Below, piece after piece: positions 8,478 to 17,270 of a stretch of 64,000 bases of DNA (positions are counted from its first letter, which is position 1; each line of letters begins with the position of its first letter). A program made the translations under genes and the position numbers. The stretch spans positions 1 through 64,000 of the forward strand of contig CAZDBA010000004.1 of NCBI GenBank assembly GCA_964503615.1, read 5' to 3'. Under the pieces are notes generated by a model. The model was given only the letters and a program-made list of their open reading frames with translations. It was not told the origin of the DNA and made no database searches. This stretch comes from CAZDBA01 sp964503615. Lineage in GTDB: Bacteria > Planctomycetota > Planctomycetia > Pirellulales > Pirellulaceae.

Positions 8478-9251
8478 ATGAAAATTCTCACGTTCAAAAT
8501 TTCTCGAGCAATCGTTTTTGCTAGTTTGGCTTGCTCCTTGTTGGTCGCATCAAGTGGCTTTGCTCAAGATTCGAAAGATTCCGAAGTTGTTCCGATGCCC
8601 GATAAATCAACCGATTCAGATGAGTCGAATGATGGCAAAGAAAATGATCAGGAAGAAGATGAGCCACGAACAGCTGAATCGCTGGGGTTGTTGAAAGATA
8701 TCGTGAGTTACGGTGTTGATGGTAACTGGACCACATCAGTCGAGGGGAATAACTTTTGCATCCACGGTCCCGATGCAGTAGGCGACGTCAAATACTATTA
8801 CATCAATACGAACGAGAAGCATTGGGGGGAAAGAACGTTTAAGGTAAAAGTGGAGGTCCGCGAAGGTGCTTCGGCTGGAATGATCTATGGTCTCCGGGAG
8901 AACCCCAAACGCTACTATATGATTATCGTCAACAGAGAGAACGAACTTACCGTTGTGCAGCGAACGGCAAACGGTTTCAAACGCCGTAAGGGAGCTAATT
9001 TCGATCACGAAGAAGAAGAGCCGGTCGAACTAGAGGTTCGAGAGAACGGAAATCACATTGACCTGTTCGTCAACGGAAACAAAATGTTCGGATTTGGTAA
9101 TGATTCGGTCGGGAAGGGCGGGGCAGGAATTATCGCTGTGGATGCAGGCGACTATGTCTTTAGTAACTTTGAATTGATGATTAATGAAGAGCTAATTGAG
9201 CCAGGTGATTTGCCAGTCGTACCAGTTGTTCCTGCAGAGTTCCAGCCTTAG
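8478..9251 (+). CDS. Secreted LamG/DUF1080-like beta-sandwich protein
   Basis: A 257-residue exported protein. The start at ATG 8478 is supported by AAGGAA eight bases upstream and by the Sec signal that begins there (MKILTFKISRAIVFASLACS, cleavage near SGFA-QD). An acidic Asp/Glu/Ser linker (about 30-65) leads into a domain with SVEGNNFCIHGP, GERTFKVKVEVREG, SAGMIYGLRENPKRYYMIIV and GNHIDLFVNGNKMFGF, the strand pattern of a concanavalin/LamG-like or DUF1080-type carbohydrate-binding fold. The C-terminal Val/Pro-rich tail is PVVPVVPAEFQP. No catalytic residues can be assigned, so enzymatic function is not claimed. A longer frame to 8358 reads through non-coding sequence. Confidence 0.75.
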   Translation: MKILTFKISRAIVFASLACSLLVASSGFAQDSKDSEVVPMPDKSTDSDESNDGKENDQEEDEPRTAESLGLLKDIVSYGVDGNWTTSVEGNNFCIHGPDAVGDVKYYYINTNEKHWGERTFKVKVEVREGASAGMIYGLRENPKRYYMIIVNRENELTVVQRTANGFKRRKGANFDHEEEEPVELEVRENGNHIDLFVNGNKMFGFGNDSVGKGGAGIIAVDAGDYVFSNFELMINEELIEPGDLPVVPVVPAEFQP

Positions 9252-9563
9252 ATGAAGTAGTCAGCTTTGCTCCTCAGGCAGCTTGCTGCGTACGATGATC
9301 AATTGCCAAACGTGGATCACCTGGAGTTCTCCCGAACAATTAAGGTGACCTTGTCTTTTTCAACTGGGTCAGGTCCGAATATTGCAGGGCTGAAAGTTAC
9401 CAAATACCGCTTCATCCGACACACATGGTGCGAGTCGGGCAAGCGTGCCGGCCCGACGTTTGTAGAAAGGTATCCCGGCAATTCGTGAACGGTCGAGCTA
9501 GAATAAAATTTTAGAATCGCTCGAAAACACCCACGGCGACTCCGTCTTACAGTTAAAGAAGGC
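9252..9563. other. Intergenic region upstream of the ECF sigma cluster
   Basis: About 310 bp without a credible gene. It presumably carries the promoter of the sigma-factor cluster, but I recognise no clear -35/-10 pair and no strong hairpin. Confidence 0.5.
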
Positions 9564-10076
9564 ATGGTTCACCGAACGGTTACGCTGACAATGAACTCAA
9601 AACTGCTTGAGAAATTGATTTTGGCCAACCACCGCTCGCTTGAGCTATTTGCGGCTCAATGGACCGCTGTGCCCGAAGATTGCGTTCAAGAGGCGTTCCT
9701 TAAACTGCACCGAACAACCGAGTCGATTGACAACCCGCGAGCTTGGTTATTTCGCGTGGTTCGAAATCTAGCGATCGACGCAGGGAGAAGCGAGGCCAGT
9801 CGCAAGCGCCGTGAACAACTCGTCGGGCAATCTAAATCCTGGTTCGTTGAGCAGCAAGAAAGCCCCTTCGATATTTCGGAAATTCAATCTGCTTTGCAGA
9901 AACTACCTGCCGAGCAACGTGAGATTATTGTGGCGAGGATCTGGGGCAAGTTAACACTGGGAGAAATTGCAAGTGCGTTTCAAATTGCGACCAGTACAGT
10001 TCACCGCCGCTACGAGTTGGGCATCAAACAACTTCAAAATCAATTCAACCAAACTTCAACTACTGACAAGCCATGA
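9564..10076 (+). CDS. ECF-type RNA polymerase sigma factor
   Basis: A sigma-70 family extracytoplasmic-function factor, about 170 residues from ATG 9564. Region 2 is visible as PEDCVQEAFLKLHR and IDNPRAWLFRVVRNLAID; region 4 as ALQKLPAEQREIIVARIWG followed by the HTH LTLGEIASAFQIATSTVHRR. There is no sigma 1.1 or 3 domain. The purine-rich AAAGAAGG lies almost against ATG 9564, and a second in-frame ATG at 9591 (MNSKLLEKL) is an equally plausible start. The stop overlaps the next start (ATGA at 10073), so the two are translationally coupled. It probably directs a surface or envelope regulon that includes the secreted genes immediately downstream. Confidence 0.9.
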   Translation: MVHRTVTLTMNSKLLEKLILANHRSLELFAAQWTAVPEDCVQEAFLKLHRTTESIDNPRAWLFRVVRNLAIDAGRSEASRKRREQLVGQSKSWFVEQQESPFDISEIQSALQKLPAEQREIIVARIWGKLTLGEIASAFQIATSTVHRRYELGIKQLQNQFNQTSTTDKP

Positions 10077-10645
10077 ACGAATTTGAAAAACTGCTAGGTA
10101 CCATCGAACCGGCGACCGGAAAATCTAGTCCGATGCAAATCATGTATCGAGCCGGTCAACAGTCATCGCAAACCGGCTTACTTGAACCAACGGTTAATGC
10201 GACCGAAAAAAGGCGAAGTGTAACTTCGGGCGCGGTCGTTTTTTGGAAAATCGCAACCGGAGTGATGACGGCAGCTTGTTTGTTGCTAACTGTCAATTTA
10301 TTTCAGATGGATAAGGGCGATCAGAAAGCAGCTGCGAAAACGAGTAATTCCGAAACACAATCGGCTTTAAGCGACGATCACGATTCGAAACTGACGGTCG
10401 TCGATGGCCAAAACGATATTGAGAAAAAAGAGCAGACTTATTTCGTCGTGGCCAAACCAGCCAAAAAGCCACCACTCGGCTTGAGTCGGCTTGGGCCGCA
10501 TGCTCGCCAGTCGCGACCGTTTTCTGATCGCTTACTTTCTGATGGACGCTCGGAAGCGGTTGCTCCGATGACAACCAATCCGTTTCGCCCAACACCATTG
10601 ATCTACCGTAGATTTCAACGAAAAACAGTGCCCGTTAATTTGTAG
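10073..10645 (+). CDS. Single-pass membrane protein, probable anti-sigma partner
   Basis: A 190-residue protein coupled to the ECF sigma gene by a 4-bp ATGA overlap. One transmembrane span sits near 60-80 (WKIATGVMTAACLLLTVNLF), leaving about 55 cytoplasmic residues and a charged, Lys/Arg/Pro-rich outer part. The layout matches anti-sigma factors, but I see no zinc-binding HXXXCXXC signature or recognised ASD motif, so the role is inferred from position and topology only. Confidence 0.65.
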   Translation: MNEFEKLLGTIEPATGKSSPMQIMYRAGQQSSQTGLLEPTVNATEKRRSVTSGAVVFWKIATGVMTAACLLLTVNLFQMDKGDQKAAAKTSNSETQSALSDDHDSKLTVVDGQNDIEKKEQTYFVVAKPAKKPPLGLSRLGPHARQSRPFSDRLLSDGRSEAVAPMTTNPFRPTPLIYRRFQRKTVPVNL

Positions 10646-10720
10646 CGTTTCAACAGTCGAAGGATTCGCACTTTAATAATAACGACCCGTCAATTGCGTT
10701 TTATTTCCAAAATGGACGTC

Positions 10721-12247
10721 ATGAAAACCAAGTTCTTAAAACAGCTTTCAACTCTTTCATTTCTAATAGTTGTTGCGCTTTCAGCAACTACATTCGGACA
10801 GGCTCTCGACGACCAAAAGGTTGTTGACGAATTCGACAAGGAGCTCAAATGTCACATTCACTACGAAATTGAGATTACGCCCGCGAAACTAACAAGGGCG
10901 GACCAAAAGAGAAGATTTTTACCTAAAACAGTTGACCTAAAACCCGGCAATGCAGCGCTCAACTACTTGCGTGCATCACTTAGCTTTTATGAATGCCTGG
11001 TTGACATGAATAAGTCATGGAAATTGCAGGACAAATCTAGAGAGTGGTTAGATTGCGATCTAAAAGATTTTCCAGCGGAAGAGGTCGCAGCCCGCCTAAA
11101 TGAGATCGATAGCTATTACAGGGTCTTCAGGCAAATCGAGATCGCGACGAAGCGGCGAGATTGTCGATGGACATCTGACGAGCAAGATTTAGGTTTTGAG
11201 TCGAGTAATTTCAGCGAGTTCCGATGGCTCAGGCAGATTAGCACTTTCAATCAGTTACGAATCAGACATGCGATCGCAACAGGTGATTTTGATAAAGCGA
11301 ACGAGTTCATTTCTCAAGGTATGCAAATGGCGATCCATATTGACCAGATGCCTTGTTCCAGTGCAGGTTGGGATGCTGAACGGATTGCTAGTCAAACATT
11401 AAAATCCGCTCTGGAAATATCATCAGTCGATGGCTCACCTAACAACTTGCATGCACTGCAAACGCTTCCTGCGACGTTGGTTCATTTCGAGCCTAAATAC
11501 GAAACCGATTGTGACTGGCTGGATCGGAGGTTCGAGTTCCTGGAATCTCCAACTACGTCGAACCGCACTCCTGAGCAATGGAGGGAAGTTTACTTGAATG
11601 CCATGGACCAGATGGAGCAAATCTGGGCCGGCTTCATAGAAGATGATGAATCGAAAAAGCGGAAAGAATCTCTTGAGGCACGTACGGGATTGATGCTTGC
11701 CCGACTTTATCCCTTGGCAAAACGTGAACTACTCGAACGTGGTTGGACGGAAGAAAAAGTAAACGCGATGCCGGTTGGACAGGTCGTCGCGATTCAAACT
11801 CGTTTCGTCGTGGATGAACTAAAACGCCAGCTATATGCGGGCCGAAACCTTCCCGTTGTTGAGGCGGTCAAAGTGCAGCAAAAACTCCAAAAGGAGCTTG
11901 CTTCGCAGGGCTACTTCGCTTCCTCAGCCCACGGGAGCTTTCCTATCACTGATCTTTATTGCTTGTACGAAGGGGAATTACCCAGCGGTGGTCGTAACTT
12001 AAGTCGGAGAATTATGATGATGCAAAGTATCGAACGGCTACGGGACTTCGCGGCCAAAAACAGTTCTTTGCCAACTGAGCAGCAGTATTTCGAATTGGAA
12101 ATGGCAAACGACCCCAGAACCGGAGCCGCTTTTAAATACAAGCGTGAATCAGATTCAACGTGTACATTGCAAACAGGAACCAAGCCCTTGGGTTTGAGGT
12201 CCGGTTACGACATAGATATTCGTATGTCCATCAAGCTCAAACAGTAA
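10721..12247 (+). CDS. Secreted protein of unknown function (ECF cluster)
   Basis: About 508 residues from ATG 10721 (MKTKFLKQLSTLSFLIVVAL, signal cleavage near TTFG-QA). The mature part is largely helical and charged, with no motif I recognise; a Cys-containing stretch occurs near SFYECLVD and KSREWLDCDL. ATG 10712 (MDVMK) is a possible alternative; the frame continues upstream to a TTG at 10694, which I do not favour. It follows the putative anti-sigma gene by about 75 bp and precedes a DUF1559-like gene by about 70 bp on the same strand, so it is probably part of the sigma-controlled cluster. Confidence 0.75.
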   Translation: MKTKFLKQLSTLSFLIVVALSATTFGQALDDQKVVDEFDKELKCHIHYEIEITPAKLTRADQKRRFLPKTVDLKPGNAALNYLRASLSFYECLVDMNKSWKLQDKSREWLDCDLKDFPAEEVAARLNEIDSYYRVFRQIEIATKRRDCRWTSDEQDLGFESSNFSEFRWLRQISTFNQLRIRHAIATGDFDKANEFISQGMQMAIHIDQMPCSSAGWDAERIASQTLKSALEISSVDGSPNNLHALQTLPATLVHFEPKYETDCDWLDRRFEFLESPTTSNRTPEQWREVYLNAMDQMEQIWAGFIEDDESKKRKESLEARTGLMLARLYPLAKRELLERGWTEEKVNAMPVGQVVAIQTRFVVDELKRQLYAGRNLPVVEAVKVQQKLQKELASQGYFASSAHGSFPITDLYCLYEGELPSGGRNLSRRIMMMQSIERLRDFAAKNSSLPTEQQYFELEMANDPRTGAAFKYKRESDSTCTLQTGTKPLGLRSGYDIDIRMSIKLKQ

Positions 12248-12316
12248 CCTGCCAATTCAAAAGTTGGAACTATTAAGCAGTTCGTTCAACTACAGAAAAA
12301 TGAGACGCAAAAGACC

Positions 12317-14005
12317 ATGAAGAATCCATTTCGAATAACTGTACTTACGATTGTGGTAACACTCGTCGTTTCCGTTGAAATCTTCGCGCAAAGACCTGCA
12401 AGCGAAATCGTTGAATATTTGCGCCCCACGCTCGACACCCAAACGGTCGGGATCTTGAACGTTGACTTAAAGCGAGTTCGCCCGTCCGATTTGCTGGACC
12501 AGTTCTTTAGCAAAGACGAGCAAACGATCGAGGCTGTAAATCTGACACAGGCTTCTACGAGAATAGACGCCGCGATTGAAGCGTTACAAAACGCAGGTGC
12601 AGCAGAATTGAATTTCATCTACAGGATCGGGACACTAATTAAGGAAAACCGCACGGTTGTCTTCCATTGTGATAAAAACCCAAGGGGTGTAGCGGAGCTT
12701 TTAAAAAACGACTGGAAAAAGTTGTTTGGATCGCACGTGGTGGTCCAAGACAATCTTGTCATTTGCGATTGGAACGCCGATTCGCCGGTTTGCCTACAAG
12801 CTGAATGGCTTAAGCTTCACGAGGCTGAGGAACTTCAATCGCTAACAGATGCGCTCGAGGAATCTGGCGATGCTCCCATCCGATTTGCATTTGCCCTGAC
12901 GAACGATCAAAAACGGGCGTTGGATGAAATCGCCCCGTACACATTCGTGGGCGGACAAAATGGCGAGGAACCGAGCATTACCGACCTGAACTTTGTTAAT
13001 GCTTCGTTCGACCCGAAGGGCGAGTTCAGGTTCTTGATTAACACGACGGGTGCCGCTGCGGCTAAAAAGTTTAAGAGCAAACTCTCTGAATTCGTGATCG
13101 CATTGGGGAAATCGCCAGGAATGCAGGGTAATACGCCAAAGCTATCCGCTTTGATCGGCGACCTCCCCAAACGAATAGCAACCCAAGGCGGAACGTTGTC
13201 ACTCACATTCCATGGAGGCAATTTTGACGACTTGATCGCGGCGGTCAGTGAGCCCGCCAGAATGCGCAGCCGAAATGCCCTGGAGAAAACAAAACTATTG
13301 ATGATTGTCGAAGCGATTCAAAAGTACGAACAGGCAAATGGGCATCTGCCGCCTGCCTATTCCTGTGACGAAGAAGGCAATCCACTACTAAGTTGGCGCG
13401 TCTTGATCTTGCCCTATTTTTATGGGACCGATGAGTTGAGTGAACAGTTCAAACTGGACGAACCTTGGGACAGCCCAAACAACAAACCGCTATCCGAATC
13501 TGTTCTCTGGGTCTACGCAGCCCCTGACGACTCAACCCAGACTCGGTTCCTGGCGATAACTGGCGATGGAGCTTTGAAAGACTCCAAAGACTCGAAGGGG
13601 CATACGATATCTGAAATAACAGATGGCCTCCCAAGTACTGCCGCCGTCGTTCATGTCGCTCCTTCGGCCGCCGTCATCTGGTCAAAGCCAAACGATCTTC
13701 CCGTCGAAAACGTGGATCTGAAATCCAAGTTGATTATCGAAGGCGACCGAGGATTTTGGGCTGCAACTTGCGACGGAAAAGCTCACTATATTCCCGCAGC
13801 TTCTGATGTTGAAACACTCAAAAGGTTCATGAAGGCCAACGACGGAGGAGTTGTGGAACTGCCTGGGGTTGGCAAGTCAGAATCAGGGGATAGGGCAGAA
13901 GCAGATATAGTTGATCCCAACTATCAACCTCATAACGAACTGCCCGAATTCTGGTTCAAAGAACTCATTGATGGTTCAATCATCGTAGGCGCACTGTCTG
14001 GCTAG
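12317..14005 (+). CDS. Secreted protein with C-terminal DUF1559-like segment
   Basis: A 562-residue exported protein with a Sec signal (MKNPFRITVLTIVVTLVVSV, cleavage near EIFA-QR). The first two thirds show a periplasmic alpha/beta pattern without recognised motifs. The C-terminal third has the planctomycete DUF1559 (pseudopilin-like) look: QKYEQANGHLPPAYSCDEEG, LLSWRVLILPYF, DEPWDSPNNKPL and the Thr-Arg-Phe-Leu-Ala-Ile segment. Unlike canonical DUF1559 proteins it has no N-terminal type IV pilin methylation helix, so the domain seems to have been moved onto a secreted carrier. It is the last gene of the sigma-linked cluster. Confidence 0.8.
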   Translation: MKNPFRITVLTIVVTLVVSVEIFAQRPASEIVEYLRPTLDTQTVGILNVDLKRVRPSDLLDQFFSKDEQTIEAVNLTQASTRIDAAIEALQNAGAAELNFIYRIGTLIKENRTVVFHCDKNPRGVAELLKNDWKKLFGSHVVVQDNLVICDWNADSPVCLQAEWLKLHEAEELQSLTDALEESGDAPIRFAFALTNDQKRALDEIAPYTFVGGQNGEEPSITDLNFVNASFDPKGEFRFLINTTGAAAAKKFKSKLSEFVIALGKSPGMQGNTPKLSALIGDLPKRIATQGGTLSLTFHGGNFDDLIAAVSEPARMRSRNALEKTKLLMIVEAIQKYEQANGHLPPAYSCDEEGNPLLSWRVLILPYFYGTDELSEQFKLDEPWDSPNNKPLSESVLWVYAAPDDSTQTRFLAITGDGALKDSKDSKGHTISEITDGLPSTAAVVHVAPSAAVIWSKPNDLPVENVDLKSKLIIEGDRGFWAATCDGKAHYIPAASDVETLKRFMKANDGGVVELPGVGKSESGDRAEADIVDPNYQPHNELPEFWFKELIDGSIIVGALSG

Positions 14006-14021
14006 CAGCCCTTCAGTTGCC

Positions 14022-14080
14022 CATCACCGCCGTTGGTCCGCCCTGTAGCCAGCCGGTTGGCTAATTCCTCTGCGGTGATG
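14022..14080. repeat. Nested inverted repeats between convergent genes
   Basis: CATCACCGC (14022-14030) pairs with GCGGTGATG (14072-14080), and inside them TAGCCA...TGGCTA forms a second stem. No U-tract follows on either strand. Position between two gene 3' ends suggests a processing or termination structure. Confidence 0.5.
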
Positions 14081-14101
14081 TTGTTCGGCCTCGATTTCGG
14101 C

Positions 14102-14716
14102 TTAATTGTCGTAATTCAAAGCATCATAGGGCAATTCGATGTCATGCGATGACGTTTTTGAGTTTTCGTATTCGTCCCAAGTGACCTTTTCGGTGTCCTT
14201 AGCTTTCTCTTCGAGCAATTCGCTCTCTTCATCGAAATCGAAACCGTCTTTCTCGTCCAAATCGAGGCTGTCTGAATCGTCCTTGATGTCGTTGTCTTCT
14301 TTGTCAAACGATTCAAAGCTCCCACCACTAATGGGCGAAGGTGGATTCGAATTGTCTTCGACCTGCAATACACTGCCATGGGAAGGCGAAGGTTGTACTG
14401 GAAACGAGTCGGTAACCATTGGAGCATGGAATCCCATCCCCATATTTGAAGGCATATATCCTTGACTAACCAATGCTGAATTGTGAGCGTTGTAAGGGTT
14501 GTAGTAGCCAACATTAGGGCCAGGTGTTTGATGGTGATATCCGGCGCTAGACCAAAGACCAAGTCGACGGTTTAGACGCTGGACAGGTTGCGCCACACGC
14601 TTTAAAGAGTATGCACCAGCTCGAACCAAGTGCCTCTGAGCATTCGACTCGGCCTGAAACAGACCTACGACCATCAATATTGCGATTACAGAGCGAAGCA
14701 GCATATTCAGACTCAC
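14102..14716 (-). CDS. Secreted acidic protein of unknown function
   Basis: A 204-residue exported protein: N-terminal signal (MLLRSVIAILMVVGLFQAES, cleavage near SNA-QR), a basic segment, a Tyr/Gly/Pro/Asn/Met-rich middle (about 60-110, e.g. PNVGYYNPYNAHNSALV) and a strongly acidic tail (about 130-204, runs of Asp/Glu/Ser). There is no recognisable domain. The composition suggests a surface or matrix-associated protein, possibly a cation binder; that is inference. ATG 14704 (MLLRS) is an alternative start. Confidence 0.65.
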   Translation of the reverse strand: MSLNMLLRSVIAILMVVGLFQAESNAQRHLVRAGAYSLKRVAQPVQRLNRRLGLWSSAGYHHQTPGPNVGYYNPYNAHNSALVSQGYMPSNMGMGFHAPMVTDSFPVQPSPSHGSVLQVEDNSNPPSPISGGSFESFDKEDNDIKDDSDSLDLDEKDGFDFDEESELLEEKAKDTEKVTWDEYENSKTSSHDIELPYDALNYDN

Positions 14717-14882
14717 TTAACAGTTTTAGAAACGGATCGCATTCCCTTGCAAGGCGATTCACTGCTCCTGTTATCGCAAGCCGAAACTTCGATTCTTCAA
14801 ACACAGCCGGTGGAACCGACAATCTATTTCGTTGCTGGAAGGTTTATACCGCTTGAAACCAAAAAACGGTTCGTAGGGTGGC

Positions 14883-14918
14883 AAGTGGTGGCAAAAGTGT
14901 TCTAGCACTTTGCCACTT
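14883..14918. repeat. Imperfect hairpin downstream of the pseudopilin-like gene
   Basis: AAGTGG-t-GGCAAA-a-GTG (14883-14899) pairs with CACTTTGCCACTT (14906-14918) with two single-base bulges. It lies 17 bp beyond the stop of the minus-strand gene at 14935, so it may act as its terminator, though no U-tract follows. Confidence 0.45.
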
Positions 14919-14934
14919 ACTATTCAGCCTCGGT

Positions 14935-15582
14935 TCAATTTACGGGCAACAGCACCTGACGGAAAGTTTTTCCCTCAACCGTTTCGGTGAGATCGTCGTC
15001 ATTGTCAAAGATACAATCGGGGCCGGCGCTACGAACCACGCCGCCTTTCTGCAACTCGTCATACCGAAGCGGCTCGCCCCAAGCGTCTTCGTGCTTGAGC
15101 ATTAGAATACAAGCGTCAATGTCCGAAGGCAAAAAACCCTCATTGTCTTCGACAAACTCAACCAACTCGGCAGTCGCATCGCTCAAAACAACACGGGTCT
15201 CAGCAGTCGCTTTTTGGATCTCGATTCGAGCCATAGCCCGTTGTTGTGCGTGGTGGTCATGCATTTGCGATGCGACCCCACCAACGACAAAAAATACGAG
15301 AATCGACGTGCCGATCAGAGAGACTAAGGTCCCTGCCGTGGCCAATTTCCGAGGACGTTTTCTAAGTCCGATCAAGTTCAGTAGGAGGGCGACAGGGGAT
15401 AACAATCCAAAGGTGAATACCAAAGCGAACAACGACATGGGAAAACCAAAAAAAGCCCACCAATTCCAGCCTTGAGATTGACGTCGTGGGACCGAATGAG
15501 AAACCGGCGCGTCGAATCCGATATAGATCGGTGACCCGGGAGTGCCTTGATTGCGATGTTCAAAAGGGATGTGGAAAGCCAT
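14935..15582 (-). CDS. Two-helix membrane protein with GspG/pseudopilin-like C terminus
   Basis: A 215-residue protein. Residues about 40-105 contain two or three hydrophobic helices (FPMSLFALVFTFGLLSPVALLL and VSLIGTSILVFFVVGG) with a basic cytoplasmic loop RKRPRKL, the DUF4190-like layout. After a His-rich turn (MHDHHAQQR) comes a helix and then EDAWGEPLRYDE (166-177) and VRSAGPDCIFDNDDDL (183-198). These match the C-terminal Asp/Glu-Trp-Gly-x-Pro...Ser-x-Gly-Pro-Asp...Asp-Asp-Asp block of type II secretion major pseudopilins, where it binds calcium. No pilin signal helix precedes it. The domain combination is odd and its function unknown. Confidence 0.7.
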   Translation of the reverse strand: MAFHIPFEHRNQGTPGSPIYIGFDAPVSHSVPRRQSQGWNWWAFFGFPMSLFALVFTFGLLSPVALLLNLIGLRKRPRKLATAGTLVSLIGTSILVFFVVGGVASQMHDHHAQQRAMARIEIQKATAETRVVLSDATAELVEFVEDNEGFLPSDIDACILMLKHEDAWGEPLRYDELQKGGVVRSAGPDCIFDNDDDLTETVEGKTFRQVLLPVN

Positions 15583-15891
15583 CTAATCCTTCGCTCCTTC
15601 CAACCTGTTCGATGCAACCTCGGCGATTTAGTTCAAAACGCCAAGATTTTCTTGCTTTGTGTCCTATTCGTCGGCAAGCCCAGAGGCTTGGGAAGTTTTT
15701 AGAAAAAAAATGCGAAGCTGCGATTTCCCTGAAAATCAGCAAACTCCCTAGCTCGCGCTTCGGGCTTGTATTTATGGCTGTAATTTAATTTATGGAGTCT
15801 TCATGGAGCAAAAATCAGCAAAAAAAAAAGCCGCACTGATTGATAACCAACCAGTGCGGCTTTTGTGATGTGTCCAGATCGCAGGCAGATA
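15583..15891. other. Intergenic region with a terminator
   Basis: No gene. It contains the strong minus-strand terminator at 15821-15860 and presumably the promoter of the pseudopilin-like gene that starts at 15582. Confidence 0.6.
15821..15860 (-). terminator. Rho-independent terminator of the Ala/Lys-rich secreted protein gene
   Basis: GCCGCACTG (15830-15838) and CAGTGCGGC (15852-15860) form a perfect 9-bp GC-rich stem; on the minus strand it is followed by a run of about ten T residues. It lies about 30 bp past the stop at 15892. Confidence 0.92.
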
Positions 15892-16884
15892 CTACTTGCT
15901 TCCTGAGCCTTTTGCTTCTTTAACCATGTCCGCAGCTTTTTCAACAGCTTTCTCAGCTTCTTCTGCAGCAGCTTTTCTAGCTCTTCTTTTCTCAGCAGCT
16001 GCTTTCTGTCGCGCAGCCTTCCGCTCAGCGGCTTTTTCATCAAGAGCCTTTTGGGTCGCAGCGTTGGCTTCGGCAGCTTGCTTTTCCACAGCAGCTTTCT
16101 CGGCGGCCGCTTTTTCCATAGCGGCTTTTTTATCTTCAGCCGCTTTCTTTTCCATAGCAGCTTTCATTTCTTCCATCTCTTTCATGCGAGCAGCTTCTTT
16201 CTTTTCAGCTTCGGCCTTTCGCATCTCAGCAGCCTTTTTGTCCGCAGCCGCTTTTTCGGCCATCGCCTTTTGAACCATTGGATCTTCTTGAGGTGGAAGG
16301 TAATCAACCACTTTCCAACCTGCATCCGTGGCTTTGAAAATAAAGCTGCCGTCACTCATGATGTCGTGAGCAATCGCTTCTTTTCCTTCTGCTGGTACAA
16401 ACGCGAATTTAAAATCCTCGCCTGAAGGAACTTTAAGATTGGTGCCTGGAGCCAAAGTACCTTTCTGGCCGTTAACGGTGTAGTTCAATGCACCTGTTGC
16501 GTCGACCGGGTACCGAAAGATAACCATGCCTTTTTCAGCAGGTTCCTCAATAGAGATAACGGTATCGTCATTTAAGTGACCCTGTGATGGATCCCAAGGA
16601 CGTTGATCCGTTGCTTCGGCTTCGGTTTCGCTGGTCTCACCATAAAAAGTACTTGGGTCATTGGGATCGAAGGGAACTCCAGAGTAAGGCTGAACCTGAC
16701 CTTGAAAATCTCCGATCGGCTGCTGGTTTATCGGCTGCTGGACCGGCTGAGCCGGATAAACTGGCACATACTGCGGTTGAGCAGGGTAGTACTGCTGTGG
16801 ATAGTAAATTTGCCCTTCAGCTTGTGTGCAAATTGCAACAGCAGCGACGGCCATGGCTAAACAAAACGTCTTAAAAGATGTCAT
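15892..16884 (-). CDS. Secreted protein with small beta domain and Ala/Lys/Glu-rich coiled-coil tail
   Basis: A 330-residue exported protein. The Sec signal (MTSFKTFCLAMAVAAVAICT, cleavage near EG-QI) is followed by a Gln/Pro/Tyr-rich linker (about 26-70), a beta-rich domain (about 100-200) with VISIEEPAEKGMVIFRYPV, LNYTVNGQKGTLAPG and VVDYLPP, and then about 120 residues of nearly uninterrupted Ala/Lys/Glu heptad-like helix. The tail is TolA-like in composition and could span a periplasm or stiffen a surface attachment. The antisense strand of this tail yields long spurious open frames. Terminated by the hairpin at 15821-15860. No enzymatic motif seen. Confidence 0.75.
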   Translation of the reverse strand: MTSFKTFCLAMAVAAVAICTQAEGQIYYPQQYYPAQPQYVPVYPAQPVQQPINQQPIGDFQGQVQPYSGVPFDPNDPSTFYGETSETEAEATDQRPWDPSQGHLNDDTVISIEEPAEKGMVIFRYPVDATGALNYTVNGQKGTLAPGTNLKVPSGEDFKFAFVPAEGKEAIAHDIMSDGSFIFKATDAGWKVVDYLPPQEDPMVQKAMAEKAAADKKAAEMRKAEAEKKEAARMKEMEEMKAAMEKKAAEDKKAAMEKAAAEKAAVEKQAAEANAATQKALDEKAAERKAARQKAAAEKRRARKAAAEEAEKAVEKAADMVKEAKGSGSK

Positions 16885-17270
16885 AGGAAAATGCTCCTGA
16901 TTTTTGGCTTAGCGGCTTTATCTCAAGCCGGATCAATTGATTGGGAGTCCCCGGAAATTACTTACTCTGGAAGAATTCGACTCTCGATGGTTAATGTAAT
17001 TAACAGTAACCCGAATGGCAAAAATCACTAGTCTTTCCTGCCACATTTTCCTGGCATTTGTGGAAAGTTTCACCCAGCGCCCGTGTAATCGGACCTTCGT
17101 TCCAAAGGGACCTAACAATCGGACGGTAATATCCTTGGCTAAGACCGCTATTTTGCCAGCCAAACGAGCCCCAGAGCTGGAAGAAGGCTAAGAAATCAGG
17201 GGCGAGCCTCCCTCCAAGCGGAACTTGTGCAAGCTGAATTTACAATGCGACTTCTCTCACGGGGTCCTGC
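16885..17270. other. Intergenic region with a small inverted repeat
   Basis: No credible gene. The only structure noted is GTTAAT-gta-ATTAAC at 16990-17004, operator-like in form but not centred on a recognised promoter. Confidence 0.5.

Noticed and set aside
15896..16425. Plus-strand frames antisense to the Ala/Lys-rich protein
   Set aside because: Mirror of the Ala/Lys/Glu repeats, giving Phe/Ser/Ala runs.
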